A stretch of DNA of 64,000 nucleotides from Bacteroidota bacterium. Its GTDB lineage: Bacteria; Bacteroidota; Bacteroidia; Chitinophagales; Chitinophagaceae. Each line of letters begins with the position of its first letter. Positions within the stretch are counted from its first letter, which is position 1. Location of the stretch: contig JACPEA010000002.1 of NCBI GenBank assembly GCA_016183765.1, positions 1 to 64,000 on the forward strand. The letters are read 5' to 3'. The position numbers and the translations under genes were made by a program. Shown here one piece after another: positions 53,473 through 60,923 of this stretch. A model generated the notes under the pieces. The model saw only the letters and a program-made list of their open reading frames with translations, did not search any database and was not told the origin of the DNA.

Positions 53473-54098
53473 GAATTCTGATCGCCGATGACCATACCAT
53501 AGTTAGGGAAGGTATTAAAATGTTGCTTACAGAAGCCTATCCACTGGCAGAGATCGTAGATGTGTCTGATGCCGTAGACCTGATGAAACAGGTGTATAAA
53601 GAAAAATGGGATGTGATCATCTGCGACATCTCCATGCCCCCCGGTGATTCGGGCCTGGAAGCAGTGAAAAAGATCAAGGAACATTCACCCAAAACACCTG
53701 TGATCATTTTGAGCATGCACTCACCCGATCAGTATGCCGTTCGTTCCATAAAAGCGGGCGCCATGGGGTATCTTACCAAGGGAGCCGCAACACTGGAACT
53801 GGTAAAAGCCGTGAACCAGGTCTTATCCGGCCGTAAATACCTGAGTCCGGATGTGGCCGATGCACTGGCAGACGCTTTTGAACATATCAATAGCGCAAAA
53901 ACGGTGGAAAGCCTTTCAGACAGGGAATTTGAAGTATTCAAATTGCTGGCTTCCGGCCATTCCATTTCTGATATTGCCAAAGAACTCGTATTAAGCAGCA
54001 ACACAGTGAGTACTTTCCGTGCTCGTATCTTCGAAAAAATGGGTTTCCACAATAACCTGGAACTGATCCGTTATGCAGTTGACAATAAGCTGATCTGA
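53469..54098 (+). CDS. NarL/FixJ-family response regulator, cognate of the kinase
   Basis: MRILIADDHTIVREGIKMLL begins the receiver domain; Asp53 lies in VIICDISMPPGDSG. The DNA-binding domain is LSDREFEVFKLLASGHSISDIAKELVLSSNT. It shares clear similarity along its full length with the regulator at 51180 (for example DISMPPG, RIFEKMGFH and ELIRYA near the end), so the two arose by duplication around the kinase gene. Its ATG overlaps the kinase stop (ATGA), so this copy is the most likely direct partner. Confidence 0.93.
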   Translation: MRILIADDHTIVREGIKMLLTEAYPLAEIVDVSDAVDLMKQVYKEKWDVIICDISMPPGDSGLEAVKKIKEHSPKTPVIILSMHSPDQYAVRSIKAGAMGYLTKGAATLELVKAVNQVLSGRKYLSPDVADALADAFEHINSAKTVESLSDREFEVFKLLASGHSISDIAKELVLSSNTVSTFRARIFEKMGFHNNLELIRYAVDNKLI

Positions 54099-54183
54099 TC
54101 CTTTTTATGTAAATCATTCGTTGAAAACAGCATCTTATCCGAATCCAATTCCCTTTCTGCAGTAACTCCACCTATTCCCGGGA

Positions 54184-54568
54184 ATGATGGAACGTTTACA
54201 AAAGTTCTCGGAGCTTGATGTAAACTATACAGAAATGCAGGAAACCTTAAAGGGATTTTCAGAACTGGCAGCAAAAGTATCCGTAACACCCATATCACTG
54301 ATCAATCTGATTGATGCATTTACATTGCAGGGGGAAAGAACTGTTGATATGGGTCAAGGATAGGGCCAAGGGCATGGATGCCGGCCAGATAGCCGATATA
54401 TTCAAAAATGGGACAACCTTTTCAGCTGCAGGTACAAAAGGAGAAATGGGATATGGTATGGGTTTGCGCCTTGTAAAAAGGCTTGTAGACGAGCTGAAAG
54501 GACAGATAGCTGTTCATGCTAGTCCCGGTGAAGGCACTGCTTTTGAAGTGCGTATCCCGAAACTGTAA
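54184..54568 (+). pseudogene. Frame-broken fragment of a histidine kinase
   Basis: Two frames overlap. The first (54184-54363) encodes MMERLQKFSELDVNYTEMQ, of dimerisation-helix type, and stops at TAG. The second (to 54568) encodes KELLIWVKDRAKGMDAGQ, then GTKGEMGYGMGLRLVKRLV and VHASPGEGTAFEVRIP, the D-box, G-box and last strand of a HATPase_c domain. The N-box Asn and the phospho-accepting His are missing, so this cannot be an active kinase. It was probably part of an orthodox HisKA-type kinase, not a copy of the NarX-type one upstream. The lesion is a deletion plus a +1 frame change. Confidence 0.75.
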
Positions 54569-54609
54569 ACCGGTATATACCGATTGTTGTAAAATGACCA
54601 ATACTTGAT

Positions 54610-54640
54610 AAAGCCTGTTCGGTGCCGAACAGGCTTTTTT
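54610..54640 (+). terminator. Terminator behind the two-component locus
   Basis: AAAGCCTGTTC pairs with GAACAGGCTTT around GGTGCC and a T-run follows. It would end transcription from the regulator-kinase-regulator set and the pseudogene. Confidence 0.88.
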
Positions 54641-54953
54641 ATGGAAAAATCGTCAAAATGTTATTTTATTAACATATTGATTATCAATATATTATAATTA
54701 ATTTGGTTTTTCGGAAGTTCATTTCATAGACTTTTTACTACGCTTTATATTCCATAGAGCTACGATTGGACGGATGCTACGGTTACCGATCTGCTTTCTT
54801 GAAGTCTATCCGCTCAGGAGGCATACTGTTACTCTTTTCGCAAACGCTCATCTACCGTTTTTTCACAACACGGTCTATTTCCCAGGAGGCTGATTCTGAG
54901 TCACTTTGTACTGTGATTGTAACACATCATTCACCTCAGGAAAAACGGATTTT
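54641..54953 (+). promoter_or_regulatory. Long upstream region of the susE-like gene with a 17-bp palindrome
   Basis: No gene is seen in these 313 bases. ATATTGAT (54674-54681) and ATCAATAT (54683-54690) form a near-perfect palindrome around one base, within a very AT-rich tract, a likely regulator-binding site. About 260 bases lie between it and the susE-like ATG, which suggests a long 5' leader, but no known riboswitch is recognised. Confidence 0.35.
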
Positions 54954-56084
54954 ATGAAACAGCAGATCACCAAAACCGACAAAATGCAGACTCCGGGAAG
55001 AGCCGGGTTACTCTTTATTGGAACTGCTCTTTTACTGCTGACAGCCTGTCAGAAAGGAGTTGAAACTCCCGTAACTGCTACTTATAATATAGTAACCGAA
55101 AGCGCTACGGCTATTACTGGTTTTCGTGTTTCTGAGAGTAATGTGGTGTTACGCCAGGGTAATGCGGATATTACCGCTGTCAACTTCAGCTGGAGCCGTA
55201 CGGCCAACGATAACCTGAGAAACTATACAGTAGAAGCTGCCGCAGAAGGAACCCGTTTTGAAGCGCCTGTTGAACTGGGTACTACAGATGGTGCCCAGGT
55301 AGGATTTCTGGTAAAAGACCTGAACCAGAAAATGTGTAAACTGGTAAATGGTGGTAGCAGCGGTAAAGTGGAACTGAGGGTAAAAGCAACCCCACTTTAC
55401 GGGAAAGCCGGTGTGGTATACAGCGATGCGGTAGCATTGAACGTAACCACTTTCCAACCCTACACCGAGTATGAATATCCCAGATACCTGAAACTGCCGG
55501 GTAATTTCCAGAACTGGAACCTGGCTACCGCTCCCCAGATCGTTAGTGCTGCAAACAATGGGGAATATGAGGGATATGTGAATTTTACCAATACATACGC
55601 CCAGTTCATGTTTGTGAAAGGGAACCAGTGGGAAAATACCAATACCTACACCCATATCGGTAATAACAAATTCGGTTTCGGCGGTGGTGTTCTGGCCATC
55701 TTTGGAGGGGCAGGTACTTACCTGGTAAAAGCCAGCACCAATACCAATATTTGGAGTTATACCAAAATCAACAGCTGGGGTATCCACGGAACTGCGGTTG
55801 CTGCCAGCACCGATCCGGTTATGAGTTATGACGAGACCAAAAACGCCTACGTGGTTACCTGTAACCTGCAGGCCGGTGAATTCAGGTTCAGGGCCAATAA
55901 CAGCGATGCGGTGACTTTGGGCAAACAGGTAAAAGACGGATACGATGTACCTGCTGCCGGTGGCGAAAACTTTACAGTGACCACTCCCGGATATTACACC
56001 ATTTACCTGAATGTGAAAACAGCTGGTAACTACGGCTGTACCGTGGTAAAACAACCCAATGTGGCTGTGAATGGCAATGGGTAA
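54954..56084 (+). CDS. SusE-like outer-membrane lipoprotein
   Basis: The start at 54954 (MKQQITKTDKM) is followed by a hydrophobic signal region AGLLFIGTALLLLTACQKG with lipobox LLTAC (Cys33). The mature part has an N-terminal SusE-type Ig-like domain (FRVSESNVVLRQGNADITAVNFSWS, about residues 55-150) and two C-terminal carbohydrate-module-like strands groups (YLKLPGNFQNWN near 180, YDETKNAYVVTCNLQAGEFRFR near 290). SusE/SusF proteins bind glycans at the surface and normally lie beside susCD; here none is adjacent, and the gene stands alone between terminators. The protein ends in a short polar tail. Confidence 0.85.
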   Translation: MKQQITKTDKMQTPGRAGLLFIGTALLLLTACQKGVETPVTATYNIVTESATAITGFRVSESNVVLRQGNADITAVNFSWSRTANDNLRNYTVEAAAEGTRFEAPVELGTTDGAQVGFLVKDLNQKMCKLVNGGSSGKVELRVKATPLYGKAGVVYSDAVALNVTTFQPYTEYEYPRYLKLPGNFQNWNLATAPQIVSAANNGEYEGYVNFTNTYAQFMFVKGNQWENTNTYTHIGNNKFGFGGGVLAIFGGAGTYLVKASTNTNIWSYTKINSWGIHGTAVAASTDPVMSYDETKNAYVVTCNLQAGEFRFRANNSDAVTLGKQVKDGYDVPAAGGENFTVTTPGYYTIYLNVKTAGNYGCTVVKQPNVAVNGNG

Positions 56085-56130
56085 CGGGAAAATGACCAAA
56101 GGAATAAAGCTTGAAGATAGAAAATGAAGG

Positions 56131-56164
56131 AAAGGTGCTATTCACAAGGAATAGTACCTTTTTC
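56131..56164 (+). terminator. Terminator of the susE-like gene
   Basis: AAAGGTGCTATTC (56131-56143) pairs with GAATAGTACCTTT (56149-56161), with one G-T pair, and T residues follow. Confidence 0.85.
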
Positions 56165-56236
56165 TTTTGAAGGCTTTTCCCGGAAAGCGGTTCCTCCTCT
56201 GGAAAATGTTATAGGTTTGCGATAAGTTTTTGAAGT

Positions 56237-56626
56237 ATGAAACATTCCCAAACGATCGGCATCATTGCCACCCTTGCCCTGGTGGCCATCTGTTTTCTAC
56301 CCTGGAGTTATATAGCCAGCCGGCAGATCACCATTACCGGTTTCCAGGCCGTGGGTACCCATTTCGGTAAACCCGGTTTGTTAACTGTGATCCTTTCCGG
56401 GGTTATGCTGGTCATGTTTGCAGTGCCTGCCATCTGGTCAAAAAGAACCAACGTTCTTATTGCCGCATTGAACCTGGCATGGTCATTCCGGAATTATCTC
56501 ATGATCTCTACCTGTTTAATGGGCGAGTGCCCCGAAAAGAAGCCGGCTTTGTATGCCCAGGTGGCTTTATCGGCCGTGATACTGCTGATGACATTACTGC
56601 CCAGACTGGATCTGAAAGGCAAATAA
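56237..56626 (+). CDS. Hypothetical four-helix membrane protein
   Basis: The 129 residues have four hydrophobic segments: TIGIIATLALVAICFLPW, GLLTVILSGVMLVMFAVPAI, NVLIAALNLAWSF and YAQVALSAVILLMTLLPRL. A Cys-containing loop STCLMGECPEKKPALYA lies between the third and fourth. I recognise no named family; similar small membrane proteins are common in Chitinophagaceae. It is convergent with rocD, and a terminator lies between. Confidence 0.75.
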   Translation: MKHSQTIGIIATLALVAICFLPWSYIASRQITITGFQAVGTHFGKPGLLTVILSGVMLVMFAVPAIWSKRTNVLIAALNLAWSFRNYLMISTCLMGECPEKKPALYAQVALSAVILLMTLLPRLDLKGK

Positions 56627-56655
56627 ACCCTGTTATTTGCAGGAACCTGTTTGAT

Positions 56656-56693
56656 AAAAAAAGGAGCACAGTAACCAATACTATGCTCCTTTC
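56656..56693 (-). terminator. Terminator of rocD
   Basis: AAAGGAGCA...AGTA pairs with TACT...TGCTCCTTT with one-base bulges, and on the minus strand a run of T residues follows. Confidence 0.8.
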
Positions 56694-56710
56694 TGTTTAG
56701 GGATCGGGTT

Positions 56711-57940
56711 TTAAGCCAATGTTTCTAAGGATTTTCTGATGATCTCCACACATTCCAGCACCTGCTCCCGGGTGATCAGCAGGGGCGGGGCAAAACGGAT
56801 CTTATCGCCATGGGTCGGTTTGGCCAGCAGGCCATTTTCTTTTAATGCCAGGCAAAGGTCCCAGGAAGCATCCGGGTTCTCGTGTTTGATCACGATGGCG
56901 TTGAGCAAACCTTTCCCGCGGATGGTGGTGATCAGGGGTGAGTTCAGTTTGGCCAGTTCAGAACGTAACAGTTGTCCCATCCCTTCTGCATTCTCTGCCA
57001 TATTCTCTTCTTTCAGAACGGTCAGTGCGGTCATGGCTACCGCGCAGGCGAGGGGATTGCCCCCATACGTAGACCCATGCTCGCCCGGGTGGATATTCAG
57101 CATCACCGCATCATCGGCCAGCACCGCCGAAACGGGTAATACACCTCCACTCAGCGCCTTACCCAATATCAGGATATCGGGGCGGACCTGCTCATGATCG
57201 CAGGCCAGCATTTTGCCCGTACGTGCCAGTCCTGTCTGTATTTCGTCGGCAATCAGTAACACCTGGTATTTCGTGCATAACTCCCGCACTTTTTTCAGGT
57301 AGCCTTCATCCGGCAAAACCACGCCTGCTTCTCCCTGGATGGGTTCTACCATAAATGCGGCCACATGGGGGTTCTGTAAGGCTTTCTCCAACGCGTCGGT
57401 ATCGTTATAGGGAATGATATCAAAACCGGGCATAAAGGGTCCGAAGCCTTTGTAGCTGCTGGGATCTGTAGAGGCAGAAATGGCTGCCAGCGTTCTTCCC
57501 CAGAAATTACCTTCGGCAAATACGATCCTTGCCTGGTTCTCTTCAATGCCCTTTTTGTCATAAGCCCAGCGTCGGGCCAGTTTTATGGCTGTTTCGCCGC
57601 CCTCAACGCCGGTATTCATCGGTAACACTTTATCATAACCGAAATAGGTCGTAATGAACTGCTCGTATTGCCCCAGCAGGTTATTGTGGAAAGCGCGCGA
57701 GGTAAGTGTGAGCTTTCGGGCTTGTTCAACCAGGGTATCAATGATGCGGGGATGGCAATGCCCCTGGTTCACCGCAGAGTACCCGCTCAGGAAATCATAA
57801 TATCTTTTACCGTCAACATCCCACAAAAAAACGCCTTCCCCTCTCTCCAGCACCACAGGAAGCGGGTGGTAATTATGGGCGCCGTATTTGTCTTCTAATG
57901 CCAGGTAAGCTGCAGATCTTGCAGATAAGGTAGTAACCAT
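56711..57940 (-). CDS. rocD: Ornithine aminotransferase
   Basis: RocD transfers the delta-amino group of ornithine to 2-oxoglutarate, giving glutamate-semialdehyde, with pyridoxal phosphate. The 409 residues fit the class III aminotransferase family: [27 protein letters not shown] at the N-terminus, [64 protein letters not shown], and the PLP-binding lysine in [16 protein letters not shown], followed by [26 protein letters not shown] and YHPLP separate it from acetylornithine aminotransferase. It is transcribed alone. Confidence 0.96.
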   Translation of the reverse strand: MVTTLSARSAAYLALEDKYGAHNYHPLPVVLERGEGVFLWDVDGKRYYDFLSGYSAVNQGHCHPRIIDTLVEQARKLTLTSRAFHNNLLGQYEQFITTYFGYDKVLPMNTGVEGGETAIKLARRWAYDKKGIEENQARIVFAEGNFWGRTLAAISASTDPSSYKGFGPFMPGFDIIPYNDTDALEKALQNPHVAAFMVEPIQGEAGVVLPDEGYLKKVRELCTKYQVLLIADEIQTGLARTGKMLACDHEQVRPDILILGKALSGGVLPVSAVLADDAVMLNIHPGEHGSTYGGNPLACAVAMTALTVLKEENMAENAEGMGQLLRSELAKLNSPLITTIRGKGLLNAIVIKHENPDASWDLCLALKENGLLAKPTHGDKIRFAPPLLITREQVLECVEIIRKSLETLA

Positions 57941-58156
57941 AGTAATGCGTAATTAGCAATGAAAAAATAATCAAAAAAAAGACTGGAACAGACAGGCTGG
58001 CCCATGCAGATGCGCACATGATCATGCACGGATCAGGGGTTCCGCCTTCAGCAGGAACATGGATGGTCGAGAAAATCTAAATTCAGGTGCAGGAAACGCA
58101 TAACAGGTATTTCATCTGCAAGATACTGGGAAAGGGTTGTTTGGGCAAGAAGAATA

Positions 58157-58252
58157 TAATGAGTGAATGAGTGAATGAGTGGATGAGTGGATGAGTGGAT
58201 GAGTGAATGGCTTGAACACATCCACTCATCCACTCATTCACTCATTCTATCA
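58157..58252. repeat. GAATGAGT element arranged as a perfect 29-bp inverted repeat
   Basis: The left arm (58165-58193) consists of GAATGAGTGAATGAGTGG and further GGATGAGT units; the right arm (58219-58247) is its exact reverse complement. The 25 bases between them contain two further units and CTTGAACACA. This is the only copy in both orientations. It lies in the gap of about 350 bases between the divergent rocD and glycosyltransferase starts; the rest of the gap (57941-58156) shows no gene or clear signal. Confidence 0.9.
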
Positions 58253-58291
58253 TTGAATTACCCTAATACACCTATTTTCGCAAAAAAAAAC

Positions 58292-59320
58292 TTGTCACTA
58301 CCCTCAGTAGCAGTAGTCATACTCAACTATAACGGCCGGCAGCACCTGGAGAACTTTTTGCCTTCTGTGCTGGCGTCTACCTATGGCAACCTGCGGGTGG
58401 TGGTGGCGGATAATGCCTCTACGGATGATTCGCTGGCCTTTCTGCTTGAAGCGTATCCCACGGTAGAAGTGCTGACACATCCCAGGAACGAAGGTTTTGC
58501 CGGCGGGTATAACTGGGCATTGAAACGGGTAACCGCTGATTATTATGTGCTGCTGAATTCGGATGTACAGGTAACGCCGGGTTGGATAGAACCGGTGGTC
58601 ACACTGATGGAGGCCGATACCCTCATTGCCGCCGCACAGCCCAAGCTGCTCTCATATCGTCAACCCGAACTGTTTGAATATGCCGGCGCCGCCGGTGGCT
58701 GGATCGATCATCTCGGGTATCCCTTCTCCCGCGGAAGGATCTTTGATGTATGCGAAACAGATACACACCAGTATGATGCCGCCGAACCCATTTTCTGGGC
58801 CTCGGGAGCCGCCATGTTCATAAAAGCCGCCGTGTACCATGAAATGGGGGGACTGGATGGCAGCTTTTTTGCCCACCAGGAAGAGATCGATCTCTGCTGG
58901 CGTATGCAGCTGGCAGGGTATAAGATCTGGTCATGCCCTCAATCGGTGGTGTACCATGTGGGTGCGGGTACCTTACCCCGGGGCGGACGAAAAGTATTCC
59001 TCAATTTCCGGAATAACCTGCTCATGTTGTGTAAAAACCTTCCCTGGCAGGAAAAGATCTGGAAATTGCCCTTTCGGATCGGCCTGGATGCCTTATCGGC
59101 CTGGAAAGGACTGTTCGCCGGGGATATTTACTTTTTTACCGCCATCGCCAAGGCGCACCTGGCTGTGATGGGCCGTTTTTTAACAGGAGCTATCCGAAGC
59201 TCGGCCCCCCGTAAACCCATGCGGTTACTGGATGGCGTATACGGCGGATCGGTGGTATGGCATTATTTTATCAAACAACATACCCGTTTCAGGGAAATTA
59301 TTCAAAAGAAGGCTTTTTAA
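58292..59320 (+). CDS. Family 2 glycosyltransferase
   Basis: The GT-A domain starts SLPSVAVVILNYNGRQHLENF with LRVVVADNASTDDS, RNEGFAGGYNWAL and YYVLLNSDVQVTP (DxD type), and ends with FFAHQEEIDLCWRMQLAGY. It resembles the rhamnosyltransferase-like subgroup, with a hydrophobic C-terminal stretch. The open frame extends upstream to 58187, but those 35 codons are translated repeat sequence (MDEWMSEW, HSSTHSLI). TTG at 58292 is preferred: it follows a TATTTTCG near-match to the -7 box at 58273 and a run of nine A residues. Length from there is about 342 residues. Confidence 0.85.
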   Translation: MSLPSVAVVILNYNGRQHLENFLPSVLASTYGNLRVVVADNASTDDSLAFLLEAYPTVEVLTHPRNEGFAGGYNWALKRVTADYYVLLNSDVQVTPGWIEPVVTLMEADTLIAAAQPKLLSYRQPELFEYAGAAGGWIDHLGYPFSRGRIFDVCETDTHQYDAAEPIFWASGAAMFIKAAVYHEMGGLDGSFFAHQEEIDLCWRMQLAGYKIWSCPQSVVYHVGAGTLPRGGRKVFLNFRNNLLMLCKNLPWQEKIWKLPFRIGLDALSAWKGLFAGDIYFFTAIAKAHLAVMGRFLTGAIRSSAPRKPMRLLDGVYGGSVVWHYFIKQHTRFREIIQKKAF

Positions 59321-59335
59321 TTTGCGGCTGACCCT

Positions 59336-59343
59336 TATTTTTG
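59336..59343 (+). promoter_or_regulatory. Candidate -7 promoter box of the 67-aa membrane protein gene
   Basis: TATTTTTG is a full TAnnTTTG match 17 bases upstream of the ATG at 59361, overlapping the end of the intergenic space behind the glycosyltransferase gene. Confidence 0.5.
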
Positions 59344-59360
59344 CAAAGTAACTAACCACT

Positions 59361-59564
59361 ATGTCACACGAGATCAACGAAACACAAGAAAAAGATTTTA
59401 CCAAGAACTGGGTAAATTCATCAAGGTACCTTTTTTACCTGAAGGTATTCTGTATCCTGGCATTTGTACTGGGCGGATGTTACCGTTTATACAACCAGCG
59501 TTACAAGGGCAAGCCCGATGTAGAAGTACAGAAGAGCAGCCAGTACAAACCTGAGTACAAATAA
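59361..59564 (+). CDS. Small single-pass membrane protein (67 aa)
   Basis: MSHEINETQEKDFTKNW is a polar N-terminus, YLFYLKVFCILAFVLGGCYRLY the single helix, and the tail is KGKPDVEVQKSSQYKPEYK. No family is recognised. A TATTTTTG promoter box (59336-59343) lies 17 bases upstream of the ATG, which supports independent expression. Confidence 0.7.
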   Translation: MSHEINETQEKDFTKNWVNSSRYLFYLKVFCILAFVLGGCYRLYNQRYKGKPDVEVQKSSQYKPEYK

Positions 59565-59582
59565 AAAAAGTCAATAAAAAAT

Positions 59583-59612
59583 TTTGTCAGGAACCCGGGA
59601 TGACTATTTTTG
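59583..59612 (+). promoter_or_regulatory. Promoter of the tRNA-Gly gene
   Basis: TTTG (59583-59586) and TATTTTTG (59605-59612) with 18 bases between match the Bacteroidota -33/-7 arrangement. The tRNA begins 29 bases later. Confidence 0.7.
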
Positions 59613-59641
59613 CACTCCCAAAACAAGTTCTTACAAATAAC

Positions 59642-59714
<73 letters not shown>

Positions 59715-59717
59715 CAG

Positions 59718-59756
59718 AAGTCCCGTCCGCCTGAGGCGGTTACGGGACTTTTTTTT
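59718..59756 (+). terminator. Strong hairpin with T-run between two tRNA genes
   Basis: AAGTCCCGT with CCGCC pairs with GGCGG and ACGGGACTT around TGAG, and eight or more T residues follow. It lies behind tRNA-Gly and only about 24 bases before tRNA-Leu. Confidence 0.85.
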
Positions 59757-59779
59757 GGGAGTTCACTCCCCGAAGGGAA

Positions 59780-59865
59780 GCCCTGGTGGTGGAACTGGTA
59801 GACACGCAGGACTTAAAATCCTGTTCGCCGCAACGCGAGTGCGGGTTCAATTCCCGCCTGGGGCA
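59780..59865 (+). tRNA. tRNA-Leu (TAA)
   Basis: The 86-base class II tRNA has GCCCTGG paired with CTGGGGC in the acceptor arm (two G-T pairs), discriminator A, anticodon loop CTTAAAA with TAA, a long variable arm TTCGCCGCAACGCGAG, and T arm GCGGGTTCAATTCCCGC. Its 3' end borders the foreign-looking island and could be the integration site. Confidence 0.96.
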
Positions 59866-59878
59866 CACAGTAAATCTT

Positions 59879-59917
59879 GAAACCCCTGACAGCATTAGCT
59901 TTCAGGGGTTTCTTGTT
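59879..59917 (+). terminator. Terminator of tRNA-Leu
   Basis: GAAACCCCTGA (59879-59889) pairs with TCAGGGGTTTC (59902-59912) and TTGTTTT follows. Confidence 0.85.
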
Positions 59918-59971
59918 TTAAGAGGGGACGTTTCAGGGGACGGATTAAATAATTTGTTTGCTGAATGATTT

Positions 59972-60913
59972 TTAAATTGAAATGAGCCATTGAATAAGCG
60001 ATACTAACTGATCATCATTTGTCAAATTTGCTGCACCAGTTAATTTTCCTGCATTTAACTCTTGATATATCTCGTCCGCCATGCTTTTTTCAATTGCGGC
60101 TCCAACAAAAAATAATGATGGATAGAGATCTTGTTTTGTAAATGCGTCTCTAATTCTATGGAAAGCTTTGTTTGCAGTTTTCCAATGTTCATCAGCGCCC
60201 GCTGGATCAATTCCACCTTTTAATTCGCCGAATGCTAAATAACGTGGATTTTCACCAAGTATCGAAGTCTTTCCTGTTAGGCTTTCTGTATGTTTTGCAG
60301 CCATAAGTACCAAGTCCACATTCTTTCCAACTACGGGGATCGACTTATTGAAAAGGAGCATTCTATCAGCTCCTTCTTTTTGCCAATATAAACTGGCAAT
60401 TCTACTTTCTATTTCAACATCATCGACTTTTTTATCGTACCAGTTTACTGATTCGGAGTCTTTCCATTTATAATGTATTCCTGATAAGTTTAAGACTGAA
60501 ACTAATGTTCGCAATAATTTTCTTGAAGCTAATGCACCAGCTAAATTTCGAGCTTTGCCTCCTAATGCATCGCCTTTTATTAATAGGAATCTATATACTA
60601 GTTCGTCAGCAAAACTTGGCCCTGCGGGTTCAAGAAATTTTTCGATTAAGCCTTCAATTGCTGTCGTTTGATCTTCCGCATTCAAATATCCCAAAGCTTT
60701 ATCTGAAAGCCCAGAGGCAGTTAAAAGTCCAAACCTGATTTCTTGAATAGCTAATAGTTCCTGTGGTGATTTAACTCTTGCCGCAATCGACCTTAACGCT
60801 TTGGCTTCTTCTATAAAAGGGATAGCCATATAATTTTTTTCAAGTGCCATAGAAATGAAACCGGCTCTTGTTTGATCTCTTGATGTAACTAAATCAGAGG
60901 CTGCAGATATCAT
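59972..60913 (-). CDS. BsoBI/AvaI-family type II restriction endonuclease
   Basis: From ATG 60913 (MISAASDLVTSRDQTRAGF) the 313 residues match the BsoBI/AvaI family in length (BsoBI 323). The sequence ends of the active site agree: NVDLVLMAA supplies the first Asp, and GELKGGIDPAGADEHWKTA supplies Glu, Lys and a His placed 13 residues after the Glu, the same spacing as Glu240, Lys242 and His253 of BsoBI. The known enzymes cut CYCGRG. The specificity here is inferred from family membership only. The longer frame to 61021 overlaps the methyltransferase gene and lacks family similarity. The gene lies ten bases downstream of the methyltransferase gene, the usual partner layout. Confidence 0.85.
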   Translation of the reverse strand: MISAASDLVTSRDQTRAGFISMALEKNYMAIPFIEEAKALRSIAARVKSPQELLAIQEIRFGLLTASGLSDKALGYLNAEDQTTAIEGLIEKFLEPAGPSFADELVYRFLLIKGDALGGKARNLAGALASRKLLRTLVSVLNLSGIHYKWKDSESVNWYDKKVDDVEIESRIASLYWQKEGADRMLLFNKSIPVVGKNVDLVLMAAKHTESLTGKTSILGENPRYLAFGELKGGIDPAGADEHWKTANKAFHRIRDAFTKQDLYPSLFFVGAAIEKSMADEIYQELNAGKLTGAANLTNDDQLVSLIQWLISI

Positions 60914-60923
60914 ATTTGTCGTT

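Noticed and set aside
55149-56099. Minus-strand open frame of 316 codons
   Set aside because: Exact antisense of the susE-like gene; open because of codon bias on the sense strand.
59786-59968. Open frame of 60 codons over tRNA-Leu
   Set aside because: Starts inside the tRNA gene; a common false call.
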